Shown: positions 43,897-54,345 of the stretch, one piece after another | Numbering within the stretch: position 1 is the stretch's first letter | Layout of the letters: the number at the start of each line of letters is the position of its first letter | Assembly (NCBI GenBank): GCA_014529385.2 | Contig: CM043946.1 | Coordinates: forward strand, 34,864,558-34,928,557 | DNA: 64,000 bases | Direction of reading: 5' to 3' | Source of the DNA: Adiantum capillus-veneris | Taxonomy: Eukaryota > Streptophyta > Polypodiopsida > Polypodiales > Pteridaceae | Made by a program: the position numbers and the translations under genes | The notes under the pieces: generated by a model | Told to the model about the DNA's origin: nothing | Database searches by the model: none | What the model saw: the letters and a program-made list of their open reading frames with translations, nothing else

Positions 43897-43908
43897 TTGG
43901 TATCAGAG
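43897..43908 (+). other. P2 primer-binding site (initiator tRNA-Met)
   Basis: TGGTATCAGAGC starts two bases after the 5' LTR end. It is the standard copia site complementary to the 3' end of initiator tRNA-Met. Confidence 0.93.
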
Positions 43909-43968
43909 CAAGGTTTGCTCGTAGCTAAATTATCTCAAGGAAAGGATTCCTTGAATTGAGTGAGAGTT

Positions 43969-46900
43969 ATGGCGGAGGAAGGGAAGCTCAAGATTGAGAA
44001 GTTCAACGGCAAAAACTACCAACATTGGAAGATGCAGATTGAAGACTATCTCTACCAGAAGGACCTCTATTTTCCACTAGGCGGTCTTGCGAAGAAGCCC
44101 GCAACAATGGCAGATGAAGCATGGATTGTCCTTGATCGAAAGGCACTGGGAACAATCCGGTTAAGCTTGGCGTCAACGGTGGCCTTCAATGTTTCGGAGA
44201 TGAAGACCACGGAGGACTTGATGAAGTCACTTGATGACTTCTATGAGAAACCATCGGCATCCAATAAGGTATTTCTTATGAAGCGCTTGTTCAATCTAAA
44301 GATGGCAGAGAATGGTTCAGTTGCAGAACACCTAAATGACTTTAACACAAACATAAGTCAACTTCGATCAGTGAAAATCAATTTCGATGACGAAGTGCGA
44401 GCTCTCCTTATACTATCATCTCTACCGGATAGTTGGGATAGCCTTGTGATGGCTGTAAGTAATTCTATCTCTGGCACAAATACTCTTAAGTTTGATGATG
44501 TTGTGGGTGTTCTTCTAAGCGAGGAAATGCGAAGGAGAAGCACAGGAGAATCATCAAGTGCTGTACTATCAGTGGAAACAAGAGGAAGGCCTAAGGAGAG
44601 GTTCAAAAACCAAAAGGGTCGTGATCGCTCAAGGCGGAGCAAGTCACGCACAAAGTCAGTTCTTGAATGTTGGAACTGCGGCAAGAAGGGCCACGTCAAG
44701 AAGGATTGCTGGTCCAAGAAGAAGAAGGAGACAGAGTCTCAAGACAACAAGCCAACATCGGAGGCCAATGTGGCAGGTAAAGTAGAGCAAGATGCTCTAA
44801 TTCTCTCATTAGACAATGTGTCTAATTCTTGGATAGTAGATTCCGGGGCTTCATTCCATGCGACACCACACAAGCAACATTTCCAAGACTACACCAAAGG
44901 TAATTTTGGGTATGTATACTTGGGAGATGATGAAGCTTGTGAGATTGTCGGCAAAGGTAGAGTTTCTGTCAAAACTGCTAACGGAAATGAATGGAAGCTT
45001 AAAGATGTTAGGCATGTTCCTTCTCTTCGCAAAAATTTGATCTCTACAGGACAATTGGATGATGAAGGTCACAACATTGCATTCGGAAACAAACGGTGGA
45101 AGATCTCAAAGGGATCTTTGGTGGTTGCCAAGGGTGAAAAAGTCGGTACACTTTACTTGTGTACTGTTAGCACGCAACCTTCAGCTTGTGCAGCAACTAC
45201 AGAAGTTGACAGTGCGGTGTGGCACTACCGACTTGGGCATATGAGTGCCAAAGGAATGCAAATCCTTCAAACAAAGAAGCTTCTACCAGGTTTGAAAGAA
45301 GTGGACTTAGAGTTCTGTGAAGATTGTGTTTATGGTAAACAAAAGAGGGTAAAATTTCAAAAATCAGGAAATGAAAGAAAAAATAAAAAACTTGAGTTGG
45401 TTCATTCTGATGTTTGGGGTCCTGCAAGTACACCATCACTTGGTGGCTCATTGTACTATGTAACATTCATAGACGATGCGACTAGAAAAACATGGGTTTA
45501 TGTCATGAAGAATAAATCCGATGTATTTTCCATATTTCAAAGGTGGAAAGCCTTTGTGGAGAATGAAACAGGTACCAAGGTTAAATGCCTCAGATCCGAC
45601 AATGGAGGTGAATATTGCAGCCAAGCTTTTGAAAGCTTTTGTGCTAGCAATGGCATTCGGAGGCAAAGGACAACCCCAAGGACACCTCAACAAAATGGGA
45701 TTTCGGAAAGGATGAACAGGACAATCATGGAACGAGCACGAAGCATGCGGCTACATGCAGGCCTACCGCTTGAGCTTTGGGCGGAAGCTGTAAGTACGTC
45801 TGTGTACTTAATCAATCGGTCACCCTCAACGGCATTGGATGGGGGAGTTCCAGAAGAGGCATGGACAGGTAAACCGGTGAATTATGCATTTCTCAAAGTG
45901 TTTGGGTGTGAGGCTTTCATGCACATAGATAGAAGCCTAAGATCAAAGTTAGATGCAAAGTCCAAAAAGTGTTTCTTCATTGGCTATGGAGAAGGAGACT
46001 TTGGGTATCGCCTATGGAATCCTGAAGATGGTAAAATCTTAAGGAGTAGGGATGTAATTTTTAACGAACAAAATATGTACAAAGATTACTTGGAAAGAAA
46101 ACAAACAAAAGAAACAGGTGATGAGTACATGGAGCTTGAGGACGGTGAAGACTCAAGGACTGCAAACGGTGACAATGTGCAACAACGTCAACCAAATGAG
46201 GAGCCTCAACCTATTCCCCGAAGATCTACAAGAGCAAGTAGACCTCCAGAAAGGTTTGTTCCTTCCTTCAACCATCTCTTGATCTCAGATTCTGGAGAGC
46301 CGGAATCATATGAAGAAGCTATGCAACATGAATCCAAAGAAGAATGGACGAAGAGCATGCAAGTGGAGATGGACTCACTACATCACAACCAAACATGGGA
46401 GTTGGTTGAGTTGCCTAAAGGTAAGCGGGCACTTCAAAACAAATGGGTGTACAAGCTAAAGGAAGAAGAAGGTGGGAAGAAAAGGTACAAGTCTAGGCTT
46501 GTGGTAAAAGGTTTTTCTCAAAAGAAAGGTATTGACTTCAATGAAATATTTTCTCCTGTTGTAAAAATGAACTCAATTAGGCTTGTCTTAAGCCTTGTGG
46601 CTGCTCATGATCTAAATCTCGAGCAAATGGATGTAAATACGGCATTCCCTCACGGTGACTTAGAGGAGGAAATCTACATGCTTCAACCAAAGGGGTATGA
46701 AGTAAAAGGTAAGGAGAAAATGGTTTGCAGATTAAAGAAGAGCTTGTATGGTTTAAAGCAAGCATCAAGACAATGGTACTTGAAGTTTGATCGATGGATG
46801 TTGGATCATGGATTCACAAGATGCAACTCGGATCACTGCGTCTACACGGAGAATTTGGGAGATGGGAAATTCATCATCCTAATGTTGTATGTTGATGACA

Positions 46901-47391
46901 TGTTGATTGCAAGTGCTAACATGCAAGACATCAAACACCTAAAAGAGGAGCTGTCCAAATCTTTTTCAATGAAAGATTTAGGTGCTGCAAAGAGGATACT
47001 TGGTATGAAAATATCAAGGGACAGGACGAAGAAGACAATAAAGCTATCTCAAGGAGATTACATCAAGAAGGTACTAGAAAGGTTTGCAATGCAAAATGCA
47101 AAACCAGTTTCTACACCTTTGGCTGGTCATTTTAAACTAACGAAGGATATGTGTCCAAAGACACAAGAGGAGATAGCCTATATGTCTAAAGTTCCATATG
47201 CTGCACTGGTAGGTTCTCTAATGTATGCTATGGTCTGGACAAGGCCAAACATTGCACATGCAGTGGGAGTTGTGAGTAGGTTCATGGACAACCCAGGTAA
47301 AGAGCATTGGCAAGCTGTGAAGTGGATACTTAGGTATCTAAAAGGGACAACAACAAATGCTTTGTATTTTGAGGAACTGATATTTTTCTAG
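43969..47391 (+). pseudogene. P2 Gag-Pol polyprotein, main frame (ends at frameshift)
   Basis: ATG at 43969 (M-A-E-E-G-K-L-K-I-E-K-F-N-G). Gag UBN2-like domain (FNGKNYQHWKMQIEDYLYQK); zinc knuckle CWNCGKKGHVKKDC (about 44668); protease W-I-V-D-S-G-A-S-F-H (about 44830); pre-integrase W-H-Y-R-L-G-H-M (45220); integrase HSDVWGPASTPSLGG, F-I-D-D-A, S-D-N-G-G-E-Y and Q-Q-N-G-I-S-E-R-M; RT L-Y-V-D-D-M-L-I-A (about 46885); start of the RNase H region. About 1135 codons are open before a one-base deletion-type shift near 47375 leads to a stop at 47389. The lineage looks Tork/Tnt1-like from the gag and integrase motifs; that is inference. Confidence 0.93.
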
Positions 47392-47849
47392 AAGGGTATG
47401 CTGATGCAGATATGGCAGGTGACAAAGATACTCGAAGGAGCACTACTGGCTATGTGTTCACGGTTGGAGGCACAGCAGTAAGCTGGGCTTCAAAGCTGCA
47501 GAAAGTGGTTTCACTTTCTACCACGGAAGCAGAGTATGTAGCAATGACGGAGGCAAGCAAAGAAATTCTGTGGCTTCACAGATTCTTAGAAGAGCTTGGA
47601 TTCAAACAAGACAATTGTGTCTTGTACAGTGATAGCCAAAGCGCTATCCATCTTGCGAAGAACTCAGCCTTTCATTCAAGGACAAAGCACATTGAGGTGA
47701 GATATCACTTCATACGCACTCTTTTGGAAGAGGGACAACTAAAGCTAGGAAAGGTGCATACAAGTGAAAATCCTGCAGACATGTTTACAAAGGTGGTCAA
47801 CAAGGAGAAGTTGAGCTTTTGCTCATCTTCAATCGGCATTCAAGGATAA
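47392..47849 (+). pseudogene. P2 RNase H, shifted frame
   Basis: Continues the polyprotein in the neighbouring frame: A-D-A-D-M-A-G-D with the catalytic Asp, [38 protein letters not shown] and [17 protein letters not shown], ending at 47847-47849. Full-length C-terminus. The break from the main frame is a single-position shift. Confidence 0.92.
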
Positions 47850-47897
47850 GAATCCAGAATGGAAAGCAGTCACCGGTTTGGTTTGGAGATCAGTCTC

Positions 47898-47909
47898 CAA
47901 GTGGGAGAT
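47898..47909 (+). other. P2 polypurine tract
   Basis: CAAGTGGGAGAT ends at the base before the 3' LTR. This GTGGGAGA form is common in copia elements. Confidence 0.85.
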
Positions 47910-48711
47910 TGTTAAGTATGGAGCCTGATTTACCCTTGTAATTTTCTGTGGTAAAAGCGCACATTTGTAAGGCCCCCATTATGAGGAGAAGCCATCGTGC
48001 GTGAAGGAAAATCACTCATCGGAAACCAAAATTTTCACGGACAAGAATCAGGGGCAACTTTAAAGGCCTCGGGGGCGGAGGCCCTCGAGACTTTTTTTCG
48101 CCGGAATATTCTTTTTCGCCGGAATATTATGACCGGACGGCGGCCGGAAAGTGGTCGGAAAACAACCGGTCGGTTGGCCGGTGGCCGGTAGTCAATGGCC
48201 GATGGCCGGTGGTCAGAAGTCAATGGCCGGTGGCCGGTGGTCGGAAGTCAATGGCCGGTGGCCGGTGGCCGAATTCAAAAGCGGACTTGTCTTCTCAAGG
48301 GCGGCCACACATGGGCGGATTGGAGGGTCCGATTTGGACTTATTCGCACAAGGGCGGCTACACATGGCTGTCTCTCATAAGAGAGGGCAGCCCTTTTGGC
48401 CTATAAAAGGAGGCCATTTCTACACACATTTCATAGTGTGAAGTTGATGCAACAAGGTGAGTGTGAGGTGGTGAGAGTGAAGCAAGGCGGGAGCTCCATT
48501 AAGGGTATAATCCCTTTGTAAACTACTTCTTGTTTTGAAGTACTAAAGCCATTGAGTGGCTGCTTTCCCGTGGACGTAGCCCACATTGGGTGAACCACGT
48601 ATATCGTGTGTACTCTCTCTCTCTACTCTATAATCTCGTGTATATAAATCTGTCTCTCTCCATTAAGTAATCTACTCAATTATCTATTTAGCTACGTCTT
48701 ATTTCCAAACA
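47910..48711 (+). repeat. P2 3' LTR
   Basis: 802 bp, nearly identical to 43104-43895; the GC minisatellite lies at about 48181-48270. It has an extra short ttcgccggaatatt-type duplication near 48105-48125 and a shorter CT run near 48612-48624. Confidence 0.95.
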
Positions 48712-49477
48712 GTGTTATCTGTATTAAGGCACTCTGTCTCATTTGTGTATCTGAGTACCACATTTTCTCCATTTTGGGTGGCTCATCGGCCAGCTTATTA
48801 TCTACCTTGTCCTTGGTGCTTTTCATTTCCCCATTTATCCACAATAAAAGGGTTATGAACCACTAGATACATCATTTCCTCTCGGTCGAAATATCTATCC
48901 CCGTCATAATCAACATCTACAAGGTCTCTAAACTTGCTCGGCTTATTTTCCAGCTTAACATAGTAGCGGTCCATTCCATCCTTACAGATTTTGGCATTAA
49001 AACACATTTTTAAATTGAAACTTCAAATAGAACAATTTTACATCAGATGCAGGCTAAGAAGCACCTGCCCCCATCGAAGCTTTTCCCTTAGGGTTCGACC
49101 TATTAGAATACTCAGTCATGAAGCTGTATGACCTCTCTAACAAAGTGTCAGAGAAGCTCTCCTCTAAAATGGGTTCTAAAGGTGGCAGTGGTCTCTGATT
49201 CACACTTTCTTCCGTTGAGTGATTGCTCCCTTGGTCAAAGATGTTGGGATTCTTGTTCTGGTACAATCTTCTTGATTGCAAATTCATGAAGAATTCGTAA
49301 TTCAAAATCCAAACCAGGTTACCTCATTAGATAGTTAAAATCCCTCGTTTGATCTTGCTTGCTGGGGCAGTATCCTCTAGTACCTGCAACCAATCAAAAA
49401 TTTGCTTGATAGATGTGAGCTTACAGCTGTTCTTCTTAGGTCTTGCTTTTAATCGACAAAATTTAGCTAGGTTTTTT
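48712..49477 (-). pseudogene. Element A gag N-terminus, copy 2
   Basis: Minus strand. Gag start near 49290 (F-M-N-L-Q-S-R-R-L-Y-Q-N), then H-S-T-E-E-S-V-N-Q, an Asp/Glu/Pro-rich stretch (49054-49305), and the extension's first half YYVKLENKPSKFRDLVDVDY, D-G-D-R-Y-F-D-R-E (48798-49007). The N-L-R-S-G-R-like start and S-T-E-E-S-V motif match B (6565-6690) and D (54142-54345). Homology to copy 1 ends at about 49472. Confidence 0.8.
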
Positions 49478-49747
49478 AGTAGCACACAATTCCTCACAAA
49501 ACTTCAACAATTGAGGTCCAATATAAATTTGAAAAATCCACCAGGGTACTGTGGACTAGCTCATTGTGTGGTGAAATTCTGCTTTTGCTATGACTCAGAG
49601 GTACATGGATTGCGATCCATGTAGGGAAGCCAAATGAACTTGTGTTGATACCATCGTGTTTATCATGATTAAGAGGTCTTATGGTATCAAAATTTTAAAA
49701 AATGAACCTCTGGATTGGAAGCTAAGTTAATTATGTCACTTTGCTAG
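49478..49747. other. Non-coding stretch between element A copy 2 and CACTA sequence
   Basis: No gene. Contains a short inverted repeat 'catggattgcgatccatg' (about 49604-49621). This is the sequence missing from unit 1, where the copia P1 truncation lies. It may be the rest of A's leader or CACTA sequence. Confidence 0.45.
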
Positions 49748-51683
49748 AGCTCTTGCCAGTTTTGGGCTTGTGGGATGGTTTTTTGCATCCAAATTCAATT
49801 TTGGAAGGACCGCTAGACTCTCTGTGATGCCCTCTAGCACGAGGAGAATAGATCTTTGGATGGTGTGCTACGGATTCCTACAAATTGTGCAGCATGGAAA
49901 CATTTAGACGACACATGGCCAGATTTTGCTAGGACAGCTCAAAATTTGCGCATAGGCCTGGCTACTATGGACAGCGTAAATGCATTTGGTTAGAGGTCAA
50001 CATATTACAGTGTATGGCCCATTGTCATCATTGAATACAACATTCCCTCGTGGTTGACTACCAAGAAGGGGCACCTGTCTCTAAGCTTGATTGTGCCGAG
50101 GCGATATAAAGTGAAGAATATGGATGTGTATCTTTGTCCACTATTGGAAGAGCTGTGAATTTTCATAGAAGTGTTGGATATGAGCCGACACATAGGGTGA
50201 CGGAATGCTTTGATCAAAAGCATTCTAATGTGTACCATGCATGACTATCCTGGACTAATAGAATCCTCAAGTGATCTATACTCAAACTCAAACACTATAA
50301 ATCTTGGTTTTTCTCAAGCTTATCTATTGTCATGCAGTGTATACATGCAGGGCTTCAAACAAGCGGATATAGAGCATGTGTCACATGTGGACATAGAATT
50401 AATGCAGGTCGGGCGCCCTCACTGAAGAAGAAAATCTATGAAGATCATCATGCGCATCTTCCTGAGAATCATGAGTTACGAGATGGTTTTTTGGGAAGAG
50501 AGCCACCAAATATTTCTGCACAAGCATGGTTAGAGCTCAAGGAGACATGTTATGACGGTTTGCCCCCACAGATCAAGAGATTCTCTCTATGGTACGAGTT
50601 ACCATATTGCTCTAGACTCATGATCAATCACTTGCTAGATCCAATGCACATATTCAAGAATGTGGGTAATCTGGAATGGGACCATCTGATCGGCAAGAAA
50701 GATACTTTGGGAGCCAGAGTTGACCTGAGAAATGTGGATTGTATGGAGTAATATTGGCCATAGATGATGGATCCATAAAACTTCCTAAAGCGCCATGGAT
50801 TTTGACAAGAACCCAAAAATGCAAAGTAAAAGAGACCATTTGATCTGTGCGGACCCCCAATGGTGTAATTCACTCGCTCCAAACGCTTTTCACTAAAGAA
50901 GGGAAGCTTATTGGTTTGAAGTCACACGACTGGCATAAAATGTGTCAGGTATGTTTGAAGTGGAATATATCATAGTGGGAATTGTGTAACAAATTTGTGT
51001 GTGGACTTTAATATCATTGCTAGACGTGCTTTGAAGTTTATTTTGCCGGTGGCCATTGAGAAATGTTATGTCTCCAAACATCTGTACCACAATCTACAAA
51101 GTGGTGCAATGGATCTCACAAAAGGAGATCCATGTAGACTCCATACCATTCACCAAACTAAATGATGTGGAGGTGGTGTGCATGTTTGAGAAACACTTTC
51201 CTACTACCATGCTAACCATTCAAGTGCATCTTCTTGTTCACATAGTTGATGAGGTGAAAATAGCTGGCATAATACATTCCAAATGGATGTTCTTTTTAGA
51301 ACATTTCATAAAAATGCTAAAGGAATATGTGTGTCAAAAGGCACATCCAGAGGGTAGCATGGCAGAAAGCTGGCTGGTATTAGAGTCCCTAGTTTACATT
51401 GGAGAGTGACTATACATATTCGATAAAGCCCAAGACACGCTATGGCGAACCACAGATGATAAACCATGTGCCAATCACAACGGCATCAGTGGAGGAGATC
51501 AGAGAGGATGCTCATTCAGAAGCTATTGAGGTGGTTCCAGACGACCATCAAGCTGCTACTCTCTATGGGGTGCATGCAAAGGATCTACAAAATGAAACGG
51601 AGGACATCTGCCTAAACAGAGAGCTCTACATAGACAAAGGGGATTATGTTGAGCTATGCGAGGATGAGAGAGAGACCTTTTAA
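49748..51683 (+). pseudogene. CACTA-type transposase (TNP2-like), decayed
   Basis: Plus strand with several stops and shifts. Readable in order: CAAWKHLDDTWPDFARTAQN, L-R-I-G-L-A (about 49890-49960); WPIVIIEYNIPSWLTTKKGH, M-D-V-Y-L-C-P-L-L-E-E-L (50005-50150); C-T-M-H-D-Y-P-G (50230); a C-x2-C-G-H segment (50360); FSLWYELPYCSRLMINHLLD, P-M-H-I-F-K-N-V (50580-50665); then the DUF4218-like part F-P-T-T-M-L-T-I-Q-V-H-L-L-V-H-I-V-D-E-V (about 51200) and PEGSMAESWLVLESLVYI. This order is that of plant En/Spm (CACTA) TNP2. The element can no longer encode an active enzyme. Confidence 0.85.
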
Positions 51684-51890
51684 AGCCATAATCATTGTAT
51701 TTGAACAATTTTGCTCCGTTTTGTAATATATACTGTATTCACGGGGCTTTTTGTCCATTCTTCTCTATATGCTATACTTGAGAAATATAAATTGTGTTTA
51801 ATCGTCATCACTTCCACTGCTGAAGGAGTCCTCAAAAGGTAGGCAGATCTTGTTGCGTCTCTCTACACAGAAATACCTCCCCCTTTATGC

Positions 51891-51934
<44 letters not shown>

Positions 51935-52366
51935 GGAATCCCTCCCCTTATTATCTATAATATAGATTATAATTTGTCCATATTTTCTTCTCCATTCAAT
52001 ATTAAGATTAAATGTTTGTGTGTTTAATGCAGGTATGGATGATGATGAGTTCCTTTCTTCTTTGTCACCCCAATAGTGGAGGTGGTACAAGAAGCGTCAT
52101 CGCTTTGGAGCACCAGCACGTCGTTCCACTCCTTCAGCGTCTCCCTTTGTTTTGGAGCAGTCAGCGTGCTCCGAGACTTTAGTGTCAGCGAGATGATCTT
52201 CAAACTCTTGTAGGCACTATCGCTCTAGTGGTGGCGGTGGTGGTTGTTGTGGGGATGCCGTCACTGATGCCTCCACACCGCCTCATGTTTGATGAGGCTT
52301 CTTACCTTTCCCTTGTTTTTCCGCCCCCACACCAACCACGATATCACCATCTACGCCAAGTTTTGA
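51684..52366. other. CACTA inter-gene region with a CT microsatellite
   Basis: Spacer between the transposase remnant and the second CACTA gene remnant. A (CT)n run of about 42 bases lies at 51892-51933. Around 52030-52200 a decayed frame reads M-D-D-D-E-F-L-S-S-L, possibly the start of the second gene. Confidence 0.5.
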
Positions 52367-52862
52367 ATGGCTATCGACCGTTCTTGGCTACACACCACTA
52401 GCTACTCCTCTGAGAGTCACCCTAGTCGACACTCCTTGTTTCAAGGCGCAGACTCCAGTGGAGACACCTGGCGTTCATACCCTAATCGAGACGCCACTAG
52501 AGACACCACTCAAGACCCCTACCAAGACACCCAGGTTTACACGTCACAGACAAGAGGACTTACCATACTCGATCAACATCAACGACGGAATCATCTTGGA
52601 GAAATAAGGCAAGAAGCTGATCTTGCTCATGCGCGGTCTTTGCTCTCAGGTGTTTCGACTCTACATATTAAACACCTGGAGTGAAGTGCCAAATAAATTA
52701 AAAGTCAGAGTCATCAGCATGCTGCATGACGATTTTTCCATGTTAAGTTGGGATGAGCGCTTCAATGAAGACTTGATGAAGGTTCAAAGAATGCAAAGAA
52801 CGCAGCACGTGCAAATCCTGACAAGTGGAAGCAACAAAATGAAGCAGCCAAAGTGCGAGTAG
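52367..52862 (+). pseudogene. CACTA second gene (TNPA/Transposase_24-like) fragment
   Basis: Plus strand. A Thr/Pro-rich stretch (52430-52550) precedes W-S-E-V-P-N-K-L-K-V-R-V-I-S-M-L, D-D-F-S-M-L-S-W and an Arg/Gln-rich helix (52670-52862). The W-x-x-V-P-x-x-x-K pattern followed by a helical region is what plant CACTA second-gene products show. Short and broken, so the assignment is tentative. Confidence 0.5.
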
Positions 52863-53714
52863 AGGCAGGGAGCTCACACCAGTTGGGAGTAGTGGGTGGG
52901 CATCATTTGAGGCCGATTTTGTAAGTGTTTTTGCATTTCCCTTTTTGTTTGGTAGATACTTCTATTTGTACTTTTCTAACATAATGTATTCTTTGTATGT
53001 TTTAAACATTGGTCGATGTGACTGGATGTGACCCCACATCGTATGAGCGTGAGTACGTGGACAAAAGGGCTTAAATGCCTTGATAGACATTCTAAGTTAT
53101 CGCGGCAGTATGGTTAGTATTTCACTTTACTCTTTGACATTTGTTGTATTTTAATGATAAGCTAAGAAAATAGATTGTTTTATAATTATATGTTTATACT
53201 TACAGAAAGTCTTATTGTTTTTTTTGTAGAATCTGATAGATATGCCGCTTGGACATGATGAGATGTCTGATTAGACAACATCAATCTAGCACTAGTTTTC
53301 TTTTGTCCTAGCATGTATAATGAGATGACGTGTGTACACCTTTTTGTAACTATTGAAAAACAATGTATTTTCTCAAATCAATGACAATTGTGCTGTAACT
53401 ATTACATTTTCAAAGCTTAACAATCAAGTGATTTTGCCTATGATGTGTATACTTTTGTCATTGATTTACTTTTATCAATTCACTTTTGTCCAATAACTTT
53501 TTTCATTTTTGTATCTTTATTATGAAAAGAATGCCATAGATGATGGAGTTAATGGTTATATTGTCTTGTGGGTGACTACTTTGGGTCTATACCTTTCCCT
53601 TTCTTTCAAAGGTGAATATGTGCTTATCTTGGATTCATCTAGGTAAACTTTATTCTGGAAACATTCAATATGGTTGATGGGTGGTAGGGCATTCAATACT
53701 CTACCACCCAAAAT
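52863..53714. other. CACTA 3' non-coding region
   Basis: AT-rich, no gene. Lies between the second-gene fragment and the subterminal repeats. Confidence 0.5.
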
Positions 53715-53960
53715 TGTTAACTCTCGCGCATCACTATAAGCGTCTCTATATGAGAATCTGCAACGTCGCTATGAGCGTCGCTACAGAAGGACTGCGATTG
53801 TTGCTATAGGTGTCGCTATATGCATCACTAAATAGCGACGCATATAGAAATGCCTATAGTGATGGCTATAGCAACGTTCCCATAGAGATGCTTTTAGCGA
53901 CGGTGTTAGCAACATCGAGGAGTTAAAAAACCCAATGTATTTCCGTCGCTAAAAGCCTCA
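53715..53960. repeat. CACTA subterminal repeat region
   Basis: Dense direct and inverted copies of a GCGTCGCTA / TAGCGACG-type 8-9-mer, such as gcgtcgctac, tagcgacgc, tagcgacgg and cgtcgctaaaag. Clusters like this are the transposase-binding subterminal repeats of plant CACTA elements. The exact CACTA terminus and a target duplication are not visible. Confidence 0.75.
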
Positions 53961-54141
53961 CAAGTGAGCATAACCTCTTGTAGGGCTTCTGGTGGTTTTT
54001 TTCAATACATATGGTTTTTCATCCCCTTTTGTCATCATATACCAAATGCCCATGGGCATTTGGTTCTTCTAAGTAAAGGGTTGTAAACATTAATGTCCGA
54101 AGAGGGTTTTTTGAGGTTCTCCCTCCTTCTCCTTGGATTGG
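53961..54141. other. Spacer between CACTA end and element D
   Basis: No gene. A perfect inverted repeat, aaatgcccatgggcattt, lies at about 54045-54062. Confidence 0.5.
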
Positions 54142-54345
54142 TTAGTTAACTGCGGTGTTCCGGTCCGGCATGAGATAAAGGGATTGCTCAGAGGAGGTGT
54201 GAATTCCACTCCCGTCTTCTATGATTGGTGCTAGTGGATCTATTCTAGATTGGGTCACACTCTCCTCCGTAGACACTATGCTGACTTGGTCTCCTTGTGA
54301 TTTTTGGTCTCTTTGGAGGTTTCTTCCTGATCTTAAATACATCAA
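54142..54345 (-). pseudogene. Element D gag N-terminal fragment
   Basis: 67 residues: M-M-Y-L-R-S-G-R-N-L-Q, V-S-I-V-S-T-E-E-S-V-T-Q-S-R-I-D-P-L-A-P-I-I-E-D, then T-S-S-E-Q. It matches B 6565-6715 closely and has the best preserved N-L-R-S-G-R-type gag start of the family. Confidence 0.75.

Larger units (their letters stand above)
43104..48711 (+). mobile_element. Element P2: nearly intact, recent Ty1/copia retrotransposon
   Basis: LTRs 43104-43895 and 47910-48711 start TGTTAAGTATGG, end CCAAACA and are almost identical apart from a few substitutions, a short duplicated phrase and a CT-run length change. GTGTT flanks both sides (43099-43103, 48712-48716). Primer site, polypurine tract and a full gag-pol region are present. 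The only coding lesion I see is a frameshift near 47375. Copy 1 of element A shows the empty site (37059-37063). A third LTR of the family starts at 63706. Confidence 0.97.
36265..49936. repeat. Tandem direct duplication: unit 36265-42304 and unit 42305-49936
   Basis: Both units run from the middle of element A's gag (minus strand) through its leader into about 190 bp of CACTA sequence ending 'ctaggaca'. Unit 1 has P1 inserted and a deletion. Unit 2 has P2 inserted. At 42304/42305 CACTA sequence joins gag abruptly, which is the duplication breakpoint. Without insertions a unit is about 2.0 kb. Confidence 0.75.
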
